A DNA stretch of 64,000 bases from JANMJD01 sp963828405 (GCA_963828405.1 CAWHEG010000027.1:9289-73288), one strand, 5' to 3'. Positions 28,086 through 37,296 are shown, counted from the stretch's first letter. The notes: generated from the sequence alone by a model not told the origin. Translations and numbers: made by a program.

Positions 28086-29816
28086 TCACTCGTCCTGGTT
28101 GGCCCGGCCGTAGTAGTCGTTCTCGCCGTCGCGGGGGACCTTGTTGAGCACGATGCCGACCACGTTGGCCTGCGCCGACCGCAGGCGCTCGACACCGCGG
28201 GCGACGTGCTTGTAGTTGGTCGTCCGCAGTGAGGCGACCAACAGCACGCCGTCGACCATGCCCGACATGACCAGCGTGTCCGACACCGGCAGCACCGGCG
28301 GGGAGTCGACGATGACGATGTCGAACTGGTCGCGGGCGGCGGCGAAGAAGTCCTTGGCCACCGGCGAGCCGAGGATCTCGACCGGGTTGGCCACCGGCTG
28401 CCCGGCGGGGAGCACCCACAGGTTCTCGGCTTCCGAATGGCAGCGGCTGAGGATGTCGAGGGGTTGGCGCGTCGTCTCGCCCTCACCGGGTGACCCGGCC
28501 GATCGCACGGCGGCGGCGGCCTCGTCCTGGCGCCGACGGCGCGTCGGTGGAGCGGGGTAGTCGTCGACCGACACCACGTCGCTGCGCGCCCCACGCGAGC
28601 GGGCCGGCGACGACGGCTTGCGGGCACGATTCAGTCGGCGTTCCTCCTCCTCGGCGATCCCGGAGAGGATCTCCACCAGGCCCGACGGCGTCTGGGCGCG
28701 TACCTCGGTGAGCGACTCGACGCGTGGCCGGCGGAGGTCGGCCGAGATCAACAGGGTGCGGGCCCCGCTGACGGCGTACGAGGCGGCGAGGTTGGTCGCC
28801 ACGGTCGACTTGCCGTCGCCGGGCATCGGGCTGGTGACGAGCATCACGCGCAGTTGCTGTTCGAGGCTGATGAACCGCAGCGACACCCGCAGCGAGCGGA
28901 TCGCCTCGGCGACGATGCCATCGGGGTGCTGCAACGCGGCGATGTGGAACGGGTCCCTGCTGACCCGTCGGTCGACGGGGATCTCGGCCAGCGTGGGCAG
29001 GCCGGTGAGCTCCTCGGCCTCGTCACGGGAACGGAGCCGCATGTCGAGGCGGTCCTTGAGCAGGGTGATGCCGGCGGCGAGGATCAGCCCGGCGACCAGC
29101 CCGGCCATCGCGCTGCGCATCGGTTTGGGGCTGATCGGGCTCGACGAGGGTTTCGCCGCGCCGGTGACCTCGGCCTCACCCCGTTTCAGCTCGGCGTCGA
29201 TCTCGAGTTGCTGGCGCCGCTCGGACAGGTCCTGGAACTGGGCGCGGGCCGTCTCCAGCTCGGCGGTGACCGCCGCGCCGACGGGCTGGCGGCCCAGGTC
29301 GGTGAGGCGGGTGGTCAACGTCGAGATCTTGCCGTCGAGGTTGGCGATCGCCCGCTTGAGCCCTTCGACCGAGGAGTTGCGCCGGTTGTCGATGTAGGCG
29401 AGCGCCACCTGATTGGCGATCGCCGCCGACCGCTCGGGTGTGCGCGTCGTGGCCCTGATCTTCATGATGTTGGAGTCGGCCGACGTCGACACGCTGACGG
29501 CGGACTGGACCTCGCCGCTCGTCAGCCCGCCGCCGAGGATCTCGGCGGCCGCCTCGGCGACATCGGGTCCGTCGGCGATGCTGGCCAACGATTTGACGAT
29601 CCTCGAGCTGTTGACCAGCTCGGTGGCCGAACCGACGTTGGCAGTGCCGAACCGCTCGTTCGGATCGCCGGGCTTGAGCAGAACCGTGGCCGTCGACTGG
29701 TACAGCTTGGCCTGGCGGTTCGAGTTCACGAAGGCTCCGAGTGCCAGCAGGAGCGGGAGGGCGACGAGTACCTTCCAGTTCCTCTTGACCAGCAGGAGGT
29801 AGTCACTCAGTTCCAC
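28086..29816 (-). CDS. Wzc-type polysaccharide co-polymerase/BY-kinase, copy 3
   Basis: A 576-residue paralogue, closest to copy 1 over the N-terminal domain. Walker A is SPMPGDGKST (329-338), A' is TLLISADLRRP (354-364) and Walker B is FDIVIVDSPP (498-507). The insertion between them (about 389-462) includes SPARSRGARS and DDYPAPPTRRRR. The C-terminus has only a DYYG pair of tyrosines. GTG start at 29816 with GGAA upstream. It lies in a minus-strand run with the PglF-, PglD-, dehydrogenase- and deacetylase-like genes. Confidence 0.88.
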   Translation of the reverse strand: MELSDYLLLVKRNWKVLVALPLLLALGAFVNSNRQAKLYQSTATVLLKPGDPNERFGTANVGSATELVNSSRIVKSLASIADGPDVAEAAAEILGGGLTSGEVQSAVSVSTSADSNIMKIRATTRTPERSAAIANQVALAYIDNRRNSSVEGLKRAIANLDGKISTLTTRLTDLGRQPVGAAVTAELETARAQFQDLSERRQQLEIDAELKRGEAEVTGAAKPSSSPISPKPMRSAMAGLVAGLILAAGITLLKDRLDMRLRSRDEAEELTGLPTLAEIPVDRRVSRDPFHIAALQHPDGIVAEAIRSLRVSLRFISLEQQLRVMLVTSPMPGDGKSTVATNLAASYAVSGARTLLISADLRRPRVESLTEVRAQTPSGLVEILSGIAEEEERRLNRARKPSSPARSRGARSDVVSVDDYPAPPTRRRRQDEAAAAVRSAGSPGEGETTRQPLDILSRCHSEAENLWVLPAGQPVANPVEILGSPVAKDFFAAARDQFDIVIVDSPPVLPVSDTLVMSGMVDGVLLVASLRTTNYKHVARGVERLRSAQANVVGIVLNKVPRDGENDYYGRANQDE

Positions 29817-29913
29817 GTCATCATTCCAATCAACCGGGGTGCGCCCGTGGTGTCGTCAGAAGACTACGCAGGGCGTCGAGATCGAGCGTCGCCAGGATAG
29901 GCCGACGAGGCGT

Positions 29914-31788
29914 TCAGAGTGCCGTCACCTGCAGCTGGCCATCGCTCGACGACACGACCGGCGACTCACGGCCGCTGATCCCTGCCTCGCAGAGGCTGAT
30001 CAGCCGCTCCTTGGCGAGCTCGTCGGCGATCGGGGCGAGCAGCGCCTCGGCCTGCGCGGCGGTGAACCCGGGGACGATGGCGTGGGAGATCTCGGGGTGG
30101 AAGGGCCGGACGTCGACCTCGCCGTCGCCGAACAGCTCCTCGTGCATCTTCTCGCCGACGCGCAGACCGGTGTAGACGATGTCGATCGGGCGCATCGCCC
30201 GCGAGGCCATCAGCTTGGCGACGGCGTCGATCAGCACCGGCTCGCCCATCTCGAGCACGAGCACCTCGCCGGCGCGGCCGTGGACGGCGGCCTGCAGGGT
30301 GAGCGTCACGGCCTCTTCGATCATCATGAAGTAGCGGGTGGTCTCGGGGTGCGTCACCGTGATCGGGCCGCCGCGGGCGATCTGACCCTCGAAGGTGATC
30401 AGCATCGACCCACGCGAGCCGAGCACGTTGCCGAAGCGAACCGACAGGTACGGCCGTCCCGTCCTGGCAGCCATCGTCGAGGTCAGCCGCTCGGTGGCCC
30501 GCTTCGAGTAGCCGAGGATGTTGAACGGGTTGGCGGCCTTGTCGGTCGAGATGTTGATGAACTGCTCGACGTGGTGGTTCGCCGCGGCCTCGAGGACGTT
30601 CTGCGTGCCGTAGACGTTGGTCTTGAGCGCCTCGGCCGGGAAGCGCTCGAGCATCGGGACGTGCTTGAGGGCGGCGGCGTGGAAGACGATCTCGGGCTGG
30701 TGCTCGGCGAAGACCGCGTCGAGGGCGCCGGCGTCGCGGATGTCGCACAGCACGACGCCGGCGGCCTCGAGGTCGGCGCGGCCCGACAGGCTGAGGATCA
30801 GCCCGTGCAACGCGCTCTCGTCGCGGTCGAGCATCACGAGGCTCGCCGGGTTGAAGCGGTGGATCTGGCGGCACAGCTCCGAGCCGATCGATCCGCCGGC
30901 ACCGGTGACGAGCACGCGGCGGCCCTCGAGCAAGGTGGCGATCTGGTCGAGCTCGATCGAGATCATCCGCCGGCCGAGAAGGTCGGCCTCGGTGACCCCG
31001 GAGATGGTGTCGACGCCCAGGCCGTCCATCAGGCCGCCCGGGTTGCGCAGCACCAGGGCCCGCAGTCCGTGGCGCTCGATCTCGCCGACGATCTCGCGCA
31101 GCTGCTCGCGGCTGGCGCTCGGGATGGCGACGAGCACGGTCTTGGCCTCGTACTGGCCGGCGACCTCGGCGATGTCGCGCCGCCCGCCATGGACCTTGAC
31201 GCCGCCCAGCGAACGCAGGCGCTTCGACGGGTCGTCGTCGAGGAGGGCGACGGGGAGGTAGGGCGACTTGGGCTCGAGCAGCGTCGGCAGGATCACGGCC
31301 GCCGCCGTCCCGGCGCCGAAGATGATCAACGGTTCGCCGGCGATCGCCCCGGCCCGGTTGCGAGAGTCACGCCAGTAGCGCCACAGCGCCCGGGGGATCG
31401 TCATCGCCGCGAACGCAGCGGGGCCGGCCAGGGTGGCGGCCCGGGCGGAGTAGACATCGGTCAGGCCGATGCCCGCGGCGAGCAGGGCGGTGCTCACCGC
31501 CACGGTGATGCCCGTCGTGCGCAGCTCGTCGAACGAGCCCGGCCTCCAGCCGCCGCGGTAGATGCGCGTGGCCAGGCCGACGACCAGCTGGATGACGGCG
31601 ACGAGGAGGATCGCCTTCGTGCAGGCGCCGAACTCCACGCCGCTCGTTCCCCGCGAGGTGAGCAGGAACCAACTGGCGGTCAGAGCAATGGCCCACGAGC
31701 CGACATCTGCCACGTAGAGTGGTAGAGAACTCTTGGGAAGCCACGCGGGACGACTCAGTCGCAACTGGAGCGGCTGTGTGCCTGCCAT
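29914..31788 (-). CDS. Membrane-bound nucleotide-sugar 4,6-dehydratase (PglF/WbpM/CapD family)
   Basis: A 624-residue protein. Four membrane segments (about 20-120) precede a CoA-binding-like Rossmann domain (PLIIFGAGTAAAVILP) and a C-terminal extended SDR domain with VLVTGAGGSIGSELCRQI, NISTDKAANP and RFGNVLGSRGS. This layout is that of the PglF/WbpM/CapD family, which converts UDP-GlcNAc to a 4-keto-6-deoxy sugar. The family replaces the SDR tyrosine; here the aligned segment reads ILGYSKR. Start 31788 follows AAGGAAA. It would supply the keto sugar for the PglE-like aminotransferase (inference). Confidence 0.88.
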   Translation of the reverse strand: MAGTQPLQLRLSRPAWLPKSSLPLYVADVGSWAIALTASWFLLTSRGTSGVEFGACTKAILLVAVIQLVVGLATRIYRGGWRPGSFDELRTTGITVAVSTALLAAGIGLTDVYSARAATLAGPAAFAAMTIPRALWRYWRDSRNRAGAIAGEPLIIFGAGTAAAVILPTLLEPKSPYLPVALLDDDPSKRLRSLGGVKVHGGRRDIAEVAGQYEAKTVLVAIPSASREQLREIVGEIERHGLRALVLRNPGGLMDGLGVDTISGVTEADLLGRRMISIELDQIATLLEGRRVLVTGAGGSIGSELCRQIHRFNPASLVMLDRDESALHGLILSLSGRADLEAAGVVLCDIRDAGALDAVFAEHQPEIVFHAAALKHVPMLERFPAEALKTNVYGTQNVLEAAANHHVEQFINISTDKAANPFNILGYSKRATERLTSTMAARTGRPYLSVRFGNVLGSRGSMLITFEGQIARGGPITVTHPETTRYFMMIEEAVTLTLQAAVHGRAGEVLVLEMGEPVLIDAVAKLMASRAMRPIDIVYTGLRVGEKMHEELFGDGEVDVRPFHPEISHAIVPGFTAAQAEALLAPIADELAKERLISLCEAGISGRESPVVSSSDGQLQVTAL

Positions 31789-31858
31789 GTTCGTTTCCTT
31801 CCGATTCACGCGCCGCCGGTACGTATGTGGACGCTGTAAGAGGTTTGAGGGCGGTCCG

Positions 31859-31931
31859 CCGGACCATTTCCGTACGAAGAGCAATCTACGTGACGCGGCT
31901 CTCCTTCCGTAGAAGCCATCCGGCCCATTCC
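31859..31931. promoter_or_regulatory. Two copies of the intergenic motif in a divergent promoter gap
   Basis: CCGGACCATTTC (31859-31870) and CCGGCCCATTCC (31920-31931) lie in the same orientation, 61 bases apart, in the 199-base gap between the PglF-type gene (minus) and ligase copy 2 (plus). Paired copies suggest cooperative binding. No other element is identified. Confidence 0.5.
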
Positions 31932-31987
31932 ATCACCTCACGGCCTGTCACCGGTTCCTGATCAGGGAGTGCTGCGTTCGTCACCTA

Positions 31988-33466
31988 GTGTTGCATCCCA
32001 TCGAACAGCGCAGCCTCACCTTGACGCGCCCGGCGCGCGCCCGTCCGACGGCGGTACGCCGCAGACCGGCTTCCAGCCGTTGGACGGCCTTCGCCCTCGC
32101 CTTCGCCCCGGCGATGCAGTGGACGACGGTCGGCGGCCTCGTGCCCGGCGACCTGGTCATCCTGCCGATCGTTGCCGTCGGGCTGCTGCGCCGCGACCAC
32201 GCCGATCAGGCCGCTGTCCGGCTCCGGCATCGCCTGTTCGTCCCCGCCCTGATCATCGGCCTGGGGTCGATGCTCGCCCTGATCGACATCGGGCTCACCT
32301 CGTGGGCGGCCAGAACGCTGCTCCAGGACGTGATCGTCACCTTCACGTTCCTCGGTGTCCTGTCGTTCGCCCGGTCGAAGCGCTTCCCGACCGCCAGAGT
32401 GACCGAGGCGATCATGGCGGCCGGACTCTTCGTGTCGGTGATCGTCCTCGCCCAAGGCGGCTACCGGCCGGCGGCGACGTTCGCCCAGACGAACATGACG
32501 GCCCACTTCATCGCCGCCTGCTTCGTGTTCACGCTCACACGCGCCTCGACGCGCCGGCGCCTCGTGGCGCTGCCGATCATGTTGGCCTCCGTGGTGATCA
32601 CGGGTTCCTTCGGCGCCCTGCTGTCGCTCGCCGTGGTGGTCGCCTGGTTCGGGTACGGGGTGATGCGCTCCCGCCTCCACCGCACTCCGGCTGCGCTGGT
32701 GATGCTGACGTGGGGGCTGCTGGTCGGCGGGATCGGCCTGGCGGCGAGCAGCACGATCTCGGCCGAACTCACCTCGGCGGACACCGCCGAGGGCCTGAGT
32801 GCCAAGCGGCTCGATCGCAGCGGAGAGGGCCGCAAGGTCATCTGGCTCGACGGGCTGCATGCCCTGCGCGACGACCCGCTGGGCATCGGCCCCGGGGGGT
32901 TCAAACCGTTGAAGATCCACGTGAAGGTCGTCAACGGCGAACTCGACGCGTCCGAGATCCACCACGACACCATCGGCTACGTCGTCGAGCGGGGGTACAT
33001 CGGATTCGCCGGCCTGTGCCTGCTGGTGTGGGTGCTCTGGTCGTCGGGTCGCAAGCGCAACGCCCTGCGGGGCCTGCTGATCATGAACGGCGTCGCCGGC
33101 CTGTTCCGCGAGACGCTCCACTTCCGGCACTTGTGGATCTTCGTCGCCCTCGCCCTGGCCGGCGAGCTCTCCGAAGTCCGTCCCGGCCCCTGGCGGGTCG
33201 GCGGCCGGCCGAAGCGGTTCCTCGCCGCGGTCGGCGAGCCCACCGGCCGCCCGCGGAGCCGTGCCCGGCGCCTGCAGGCGACGGCCGGGGTGGTTCAGGT
33301 GCCCGCTCGTCATGGACGGGTCAGGCGGCTCGACACCGGCCGACCTGCCGCGTCCGAGGCAGGCGCGGCGCCAACGCCGCGGTCCGGGCGGCCTCGTCGT
33401 CCAGCCGGTCGGGCGGATCCGGCGAGCCACCGGACGGTGCGACCGCGGCGCAGGCAGCGACGCTGA
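31988..33466 (+). CDS. O-antigen ligase/polymerase family membrane protein (Wzy_C), copy 2
   Basis: A 492-residue paralogue of the protein at 23776 with the same order of about 10 membrane segments and the loop IWLDGLHALRDDPLGIGPGG followed by EIHHDTIGYVVERGYIG. It has a longer Arg/Pro/Ala-rich cytoplasmic tail (last 100 residues). GTG at 31988 is the first start in frame; no good Shine-Dalgarno is seen, so the true start could be a little downstream. Confidence 0.78.
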   Translation: MLHPIEQRSLTLTRPARARPTAVRRRPASSRWTAFALAFAPAMQWTTVGGLVPGDLVILPIVAVGLLRRDHADQAAVRLRHRLFVPALIIGLGSMLALIDIGLTSWAARTLLQDVIVTFTFLGVLSFARSKRFPTARVTEAIMAAGLFVSVIVLAQGGYRPAATFAQTNMTAHFIAACFVFTLTRASTRRRLVALPIMLASVVITGSFGALLSLAVVVAWFGYGVMRSRLHRTPAALVMLTWGLLVGGIGLAASSTISAELTSADTAEGLSAKRLDRSGEGRKVIWLDGLHALRDDPLGIGPGGFKPLKIHVKVVNGELDASEIHHDTIGYVVERGYIGFAGLCLLVWVLWSSGRKRNALRGLLIMNGVAGLFRETLHFRHLWIFVALALAGELSEVRPGPWRVGGRPKRFLAAVGEPTGRPRSRARRLQATAGVVQVPARHGRVRRLDTGRPAASEAGAAPTPRSGRPRRPAGRADPASHRTVRPRRRQRR

Positions 33467-33531
33467 GTCGAATCGGCGGACCTCGCGAACCGTGGGCGGG
33501 TCCAGCAGCATCTACACGCCCCCCCTGGCGA

Positions 33532-33834
33532 ATGATCGTTGTCGACACCGGTGTGCTGCTCGCTGTCGCTGACGCCGACGACCGCTGGCACCTCGCCAGC
33601 ACAACGTTGCTCGCCAGCTACCCGTCCAGCCAGCTGATCCTGCCCGCCCCGGTGATCCCCGTCGCCGAACTCGTCGGGCAATATGCCGAAATGGACCTCG
33701 GCACCGTCGACGCCGCCGTCATCGCCGTCGCCGAGCGACTCAACGTGAGCACCCTGGCCACGATCAACCCGAGAGATTTCCGAGTCGTCAGACCCGCCCA
33801 CTGCGACGCCTTCGAACTCGTCCCCGCACTCTGA
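33532..33834 (+). CDS. PIN-domain (VapC-like) protein with apparent internal deletion
   Basis: A 100-residue protein. It starts MIVVDTGVLLAVADADD, with the first catalytic Asp of a PIN ribonuclease, and ends with GTVDAAVIAVAERLNVSTLATINPRDF, the late acidic region. PIN toxins of this type are usually about 130 residues. The middle, after LPAPVIP and before VAELVGQYAE, appears to lack about 30 residues that include a conserved acidic residue. No antitoxin gene precedes it and no Shine-Dalgarno is visible. Probably a decayed toxin; activity is doubtful. Confidence 0.6.
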   Translation: MIVVDTGVLLAVADADDRWHLASTTLLASYPSSQLILPAPVIPVAELVGQYAEMDLGTVDAAVIAVAERLNVSTLATINPRDFRVVRPAHCDAFELVPAL

Positions 33835-33917
33835 CCGCACCGGGGGATGGTCGGCCCAAAACGCACCCGGCTGCGAGACCTGCACCCGTGAGCGATCGTC
33901 GCCGGCAGCGCGGCGGG

Positions 33918-35102
33918 TCAGCCGGCCTGGTTGAGGAACGACGCCGTCGACTCGACGACGCGCTCGACGTCGCTCGACGTCATCCCCGGGAACAGCGGCA
34001 GGCTGATGATCCGCGAGAACATCTCCTCGGCCACCGGCATGTCGCTGGGGGCGTACCCCCACTTCTCGTGGTACAGCGGGTGCATGTGCAGCGGGCGGTA
34101 GTGCACGCTCGTGCCGATCCCGGCCGCGGCGAGGTGCTGAACCAGGCCGTTGCGGTCGATCTGGTCGACCGGGCCCTCGAGCACGGCGACATACAGATGC
34201 CAGGCGTGCTGCATCCCGGCCTCGACGATCGAGGAGTCGGTGGCGTCGTGCAGCGGCTTGATGCCGTGCACGTCGTTGAGCAACTTGGAGTACTGCATCG
34301 CCAGATCGATGCGTTGGGCCGCCAGGTCGTCGGAGCGGGTGAGCTGCACCCGGCCGACGGCGGCGGCCACATCGGTGAGGTTGTACTTGAAGCCGGCGTC
34401 GAGGATCCGGTAGTCCCAAGGTGCGTTGGTGTCGAACCGACGCCACGCATCGCGGCTCAGACCGTGCAGGCTGAGCCGGCGGGCGGTCCCGGCGAGCTCC
34501 TCGTCGTCGGTCGTCAGCATCCCGCCCTCGCCGGCGGTGGTGATCGTCTTGTTGGCGTAGAACGAGAAGCACGTCGAATCGGCCAGCGATCCGATCCTGC
34601 GGCCCTTGTAGAGCGTCGGCAGGGAATGGGCCGCATCATCGATCACATAGGCGCCGACGCCGGCGGCCAGTTCGTTGATGGCGTCCATGTCGGCCGGGAA
34701 GCCGGCGTAGTGGACCGGCATGATCGCCCGGGTCCGTTCGGTGAGCTTGGCCTCCACGGCGGCCGGGTCGATCAGCAGGCTCTCGGGCAGGATGTCGACG
34801 AGCACCGGGGTGGCCCCCATGTACTGCACGACCTCGGCCGTCGAGGCGAACGTCATCGTCGGCACGATCACCTCGTCGCCCGGACCGATGCCGCGGGCGG
34901 CGAGCGCCAGGTGCAGCGCGGCCGTCGCCGAGTTCATCGCGACGGCGTGCTTGGCGCCGACGTATTCGGCGAACTCGCGCTCGAACTCGACGCAGTTCTT
35001 GCCGGTCGTCAGCCATCCCGAACGCAACACCTCCACGGCGGCCTCGACCTCGGCCTCCCCGAGGGTCGGCTTGAAGAACGGGAGGGGCGCCACAGCGCTC
35101 AT
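33918..35102 (-). CDS. DegT/DnrJ/EryC1 aminotransferase, second copy
   Basis: A 394-residue PLP-dependent sugar aminotransferase. The PLP lysine is Lys185 in CFSFYANKTITTAGEGG, NSATAALHLA (about 57-66) binds phosphate and VIDDAAHSLPT contacts the ring. It is distinct from the copy at 16952 and resembles the ArnB/PseC branch more closely. ATG overlaps the upstream glycosyltransferase stop (ATGA). It may act on a second 4-keto sugar made by the PglF-like dehydratase. Confidence 0.85.
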   Translation of the reverse strand: MSAVAPLPFFKPTLGEAEVEAAVEVLRSGWLTTGKNCVEFEREFAEYVGAKHAVAMNSATAALHLALAARGIGPGDEVIVPTMTFASTAEVVQYMGATPVLVDILPESLLIDPAAVEAKLTERTRAIMPVHYAGFPADMDAINELAAGVGAYVIDDAAHSLPTLYKGRRIGSLADSTCFSFYANKTITTAGEGGMLTTDDEELAGTARRLSLHGLSRDAWRRFDTNAPWDYRILDAGFKYNLTDVAAAVGRVQLTRSDDLAAQRIDLAMQYSKLLNDVHGIKPLHDATDSSIVEAGMQHAWHLYVAVLEGPVDQIDRNGLVQHLAAAGIGTSVHYRPLHMHPLYHEKWGYAPSDMPVAEEMFSRIISLPLFPGMTSSDVERVVESTASFLNQAG

Positions 35103-36262
35103 GAACGGACTCCTTGGGGGTGAGCGACGCGGTTGGTCAACCGGTCGAACAGGGCGGCGTACTCGGCGGCGACGATGTCGAGCGTCATCGATCCCTCGAC
35201 GTGCTCGCGCGCCGCCGTGGCGAGTTCCTTGGCGAGCACTGGATCGTGGGCGAGGCGGATGGCCGCATCGGCCATCGGTTGGGCGGCGCGGGCCGGGATC
35301 CGCAGACCCGTCTGTTCGTGGATCACGACGTCCCGGCAGCCGGGCACGTTGCTGGCCACGAGCGGCACCTCGGCCGCGGCGGCCTCGAGCAGCACCCGCG
35401 GGATTCCCTCGCGGTAGGCGGTGGGCAGCATGACCACGTCGGCGGCCGAGAGCAGGCCCGGCATGTCGGGGCAGTTGCCGCCGTACCGCACCTCGACCTC
35501 GCGCCCCTGGAACGCCGTCACCGTCGCCGCGCGGCGGCGGTTGGGCTCCTCGGGGCCGACGATCAGGAAGACGGCCTCGCGGCCGAGCAGGCCGTCGCAC
35601 AGGCGTCCCGCCTCGCAGAACTCGGCGACGCCCTTGGCCTTCAACAGGCGTGAAGCGAGCACGACGAGCCAGCGGTCGCCGATGCGGTACTGCTGGCGCA
35701 TCACCGCCCCGCGATCGGAGCGCCTGGCTGCGTCGAACGTCTCGAGGCGGACCCCCGAGCCGGGGATGACGATGGCCTTGTCGGCGGGGCTCCAGCCCTT
35801 GGCGAGGAACAGGGCGTGGTCGTCGGTGTTCTGGAACACGGTGAAGTCGGCGCGGGCGACGCGTTGGGCGGCGCCGTAGGCGGAACGGAGGGCCAGCCCC
35901 TTCGGTCCGGGCGTGGAGTACGACTGGCCGGTACCGGTGACCGTGCGGGTGTACAGACCCTCGGGGTCGCGCCTGGCGGCGCGCATCGCCAGGGCGCCGG
36001 GAACGCTGTCCCAGGCATGGACCAACTGGGCTCCACGGGCGTGGCGCAGTTCGGCGATGAGCCCGGGCAGCCTGGAGAAGTCGCGGCGCACGTTGCCGCT
36101 GCCCACCGCGTGGACCGTGATGCCGTGGTCGGAGGACTCGGCCGACACGGGGGTGGCGCCGATGCCGGCGAGCTCCACGTCGATGCCGTGCTTGCGCAGC
36201 TCGGCGACCATCGGGATGCGGGAGTTGATGTCGTATGCGCCAAAGAAGATGATCTTCTTCAC
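35099..36262 (-). CDS. Glycosyltransferase family 4 (GT-B)
   Basis: A 387-residue glycosyltransferase. It starts VKKIIFFGAYDINSRIPM at GTG 36262, fixed by AGGAA 5 bases upstream. The C-terminal domain has VVLASRLLKAKGVAEFCEA, then the donor site VMLPTAYREGIPRVLLEAAA with the E-x7-E pattern, and VPGCRDVVIHEQTGL. It is coupled to the aminotransferase at 33918. The sugar specificity is unknown. Confidence 0.85.
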   Translation of the reverse strand: MKKIIFFGAYDINSRIPMVAELRKHGIDVELAGIGATPVSAESSDHGITVHAVGSGNVRRDFSRLPGLIAELRHARGAQLVHAWDSVPGALAMRAARRDPEGLYTRTVTGTGQSYSTPGPKGLALRSAYGAAQRVARADFTVFQNTDDHALFLAKGWSPADKAIVIPGSGVRLETFDAARRSDRGAVMRQQYRIGDRWLVVLASRLLKAKGVAEFCEAGRLCDGLLGREAVFLIVGPEEPNRRRAATVTAFQGREVEVRYGGNCPDMPGLLSAADVVMLPTAYREGIPRVLLEAAAAEVPLVASNVPGCRDVVIHEQTGLRIPARAAQPMADAAIRLAHDPVLAKELATAAREHVEGSMTLDIVAAEYAALFDRLTNRVAHPQGVRS

Positions 36263-36374
36263 GTCGTTCCTGTCGGGTGTCGCGCCCGATGCGCCGCAGG
36301 CGCCGGGGGATGAGTGGGGATGGGACCCGCGCCGCCGCCGGACTCTAGCGCAGGTGGCCGTCGGGGCCGTGAAC

Positions 36375-36403
36375 GTGGCCCACCGCCTGGCGCGGTGGGC
36401 CAC
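36375..36403 (-). terminator. Strong hairpin between sugar transferase and glycosyltransferase
   Basis: GTGGCCCACCGC and its exact reverse complement form a 12-bp stem with a 5-base loop in the 170-base gap between 36262 and 36433. No T-run follows. It could terminate or attenuate read-through from the phosphoglycosyl transferase into the glycosyltransferase. Confidence 0.5.
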
Positions 36404-36432
36404 TCCACAGTGAGATCGAGGACGCGGAGCCG

Positions 36433-37086
36433 TCAGGCGGCCAGGCCGAGAGCGGGGTGACCCTGCTCGTCGAGCCGGACCGGCCGGGACAGCACCGTCA
36501 TCACGATGATCTTGAGGTCGAGCCGCACGCTGCGGTGCTCGGCGTACCAGCGGGCGAGCTCGAGCTTGTGGGGGAGGATGTTGTCGAGGTACTCGCGCTC
36601 CGGATCGGGGGAGGCGGCGAGCAGCTCGGACTCGTTGCGGTAGACCATCGAGGCGAGATCGGTGATCCCCGGGCGAACCTTGAGCGCCTCGTGGAACTCG
36701 TCGGGCATCATCTCCACGTAGCGGGCGACCTCGGGCCGGGGGCCGACGAGGCTCATGTCGCCGCGCAGGACGTTGAGCAGCTGGGGGAGCTCGTCGATCT
36801 TCCACGCCCGCAGACGCCGGCCCACGCGGGTGATGCGCGGGTCGCCGACCGAGGTGATCAGCGGACCGGTGTTGGAGTTGCGCATGCTGCGGAACTTCAA
36901 CACGGTGAACGGCACGCCGTTGCGCCCGACGCGGGTCTGGCGATAGATGATCGGGCCGTGATCGTCGAGCCACACGGCAAGACCGGCGATGCCCATCAGG
37001 GGCAGCGCCGGGATGATGCCGCCGGCGACGAGCAGCAGGTCGAACGCCCGCTTGACCCGCCCGCTTCGAACGTCGTTGCTTCTCAT
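36433..37086 (-). CDS. Undecaprenyl-phosphate phosphoglycosyl transferase, second copy
   Basis: A 217-residue initiating sugar transferase with one membrane segment (about 14-35) and the core FTVLKFRSMRNSNTG, RRLRAWKIDELPQLLNVLRG and DMSLVGPRPEV. It lacks the long C-terminal tail of the copy at 18085. The second of two nearby ATGs (37086) is chosen because GGAGG sits 6 bases before it, whereas it abuts the first (37092). A second initiating enzyme suggests either a second polymer or a second first sugar. Confidence 0.88.
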   Translation of the reverse strand: MRSNDVRSGRVKRAFDLLLVAGGIIPALPLMGIAGLAVWLDDHGPIIYRQTRVGRNGVPFTVLKFRSMRNSNTGPLITSVGDPRITRVGRRLRAWKIDELPQLLNVLRGDMSLVGPRPEVARYVEMMPDEFHEALKVRPGITDLASMVYRNESELLAASPDPEREYLDNILPHKLELARWYAEHRSVRLDLKIIVMTVLSRPVRLDEQGHPALGLAA

Positions 37087-37130
37087 CTCCATCCTCCGAA
37101 ACTCTGGGGCCGCGTCCGCCGTCGACCATG

Positions 37131-37157
37131 GTGAACTGTTTGTGAACTGGTGTGAAC
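37131..37157. promoter_or_regulatory. Three helically phased GTGAAC repeats
   Basis: GTGAAC occurs at 37131, 37142 and 37152, spaced 11 and 10 bases (about one helical turn), 45-70 bases upstream of the sugar transferase start. Same-face repeats of this kind often bind a regulator cooperatively (inference). Confidence 0.45.
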
Positions 37158-37194
37158 AGCATCGGGCCCACGGGCGGATCCTGCAACGGGACAT

Positions 37195-37258
37195 CCGGAC
37201 CATCTCTCGCGAAACTTCGCGGAGTGGTGGTGCGAACACAACGTAGGTCGAACGACCT
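37195..37258. promoter_or_regulatory. Intergenic motif copy plus two 14-bp palindromes
   Basis: CCGGACCATCTC (37195-37206) is followed by CGCGAA-AC-TTCGCG (37208-37221) and AGGTCG-AA-CGACCT (37245-37258), both 6+2+6 palindromes, in the divergent gap between the sugar transferase and the tyrosine phosphatase gene. All could be protein-binding sites. Confidence 0.45.
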
Positions 37259-37296
37259 GACTCGCCGTGATGGGCGATGACCTCTAGCCTCCGGGG

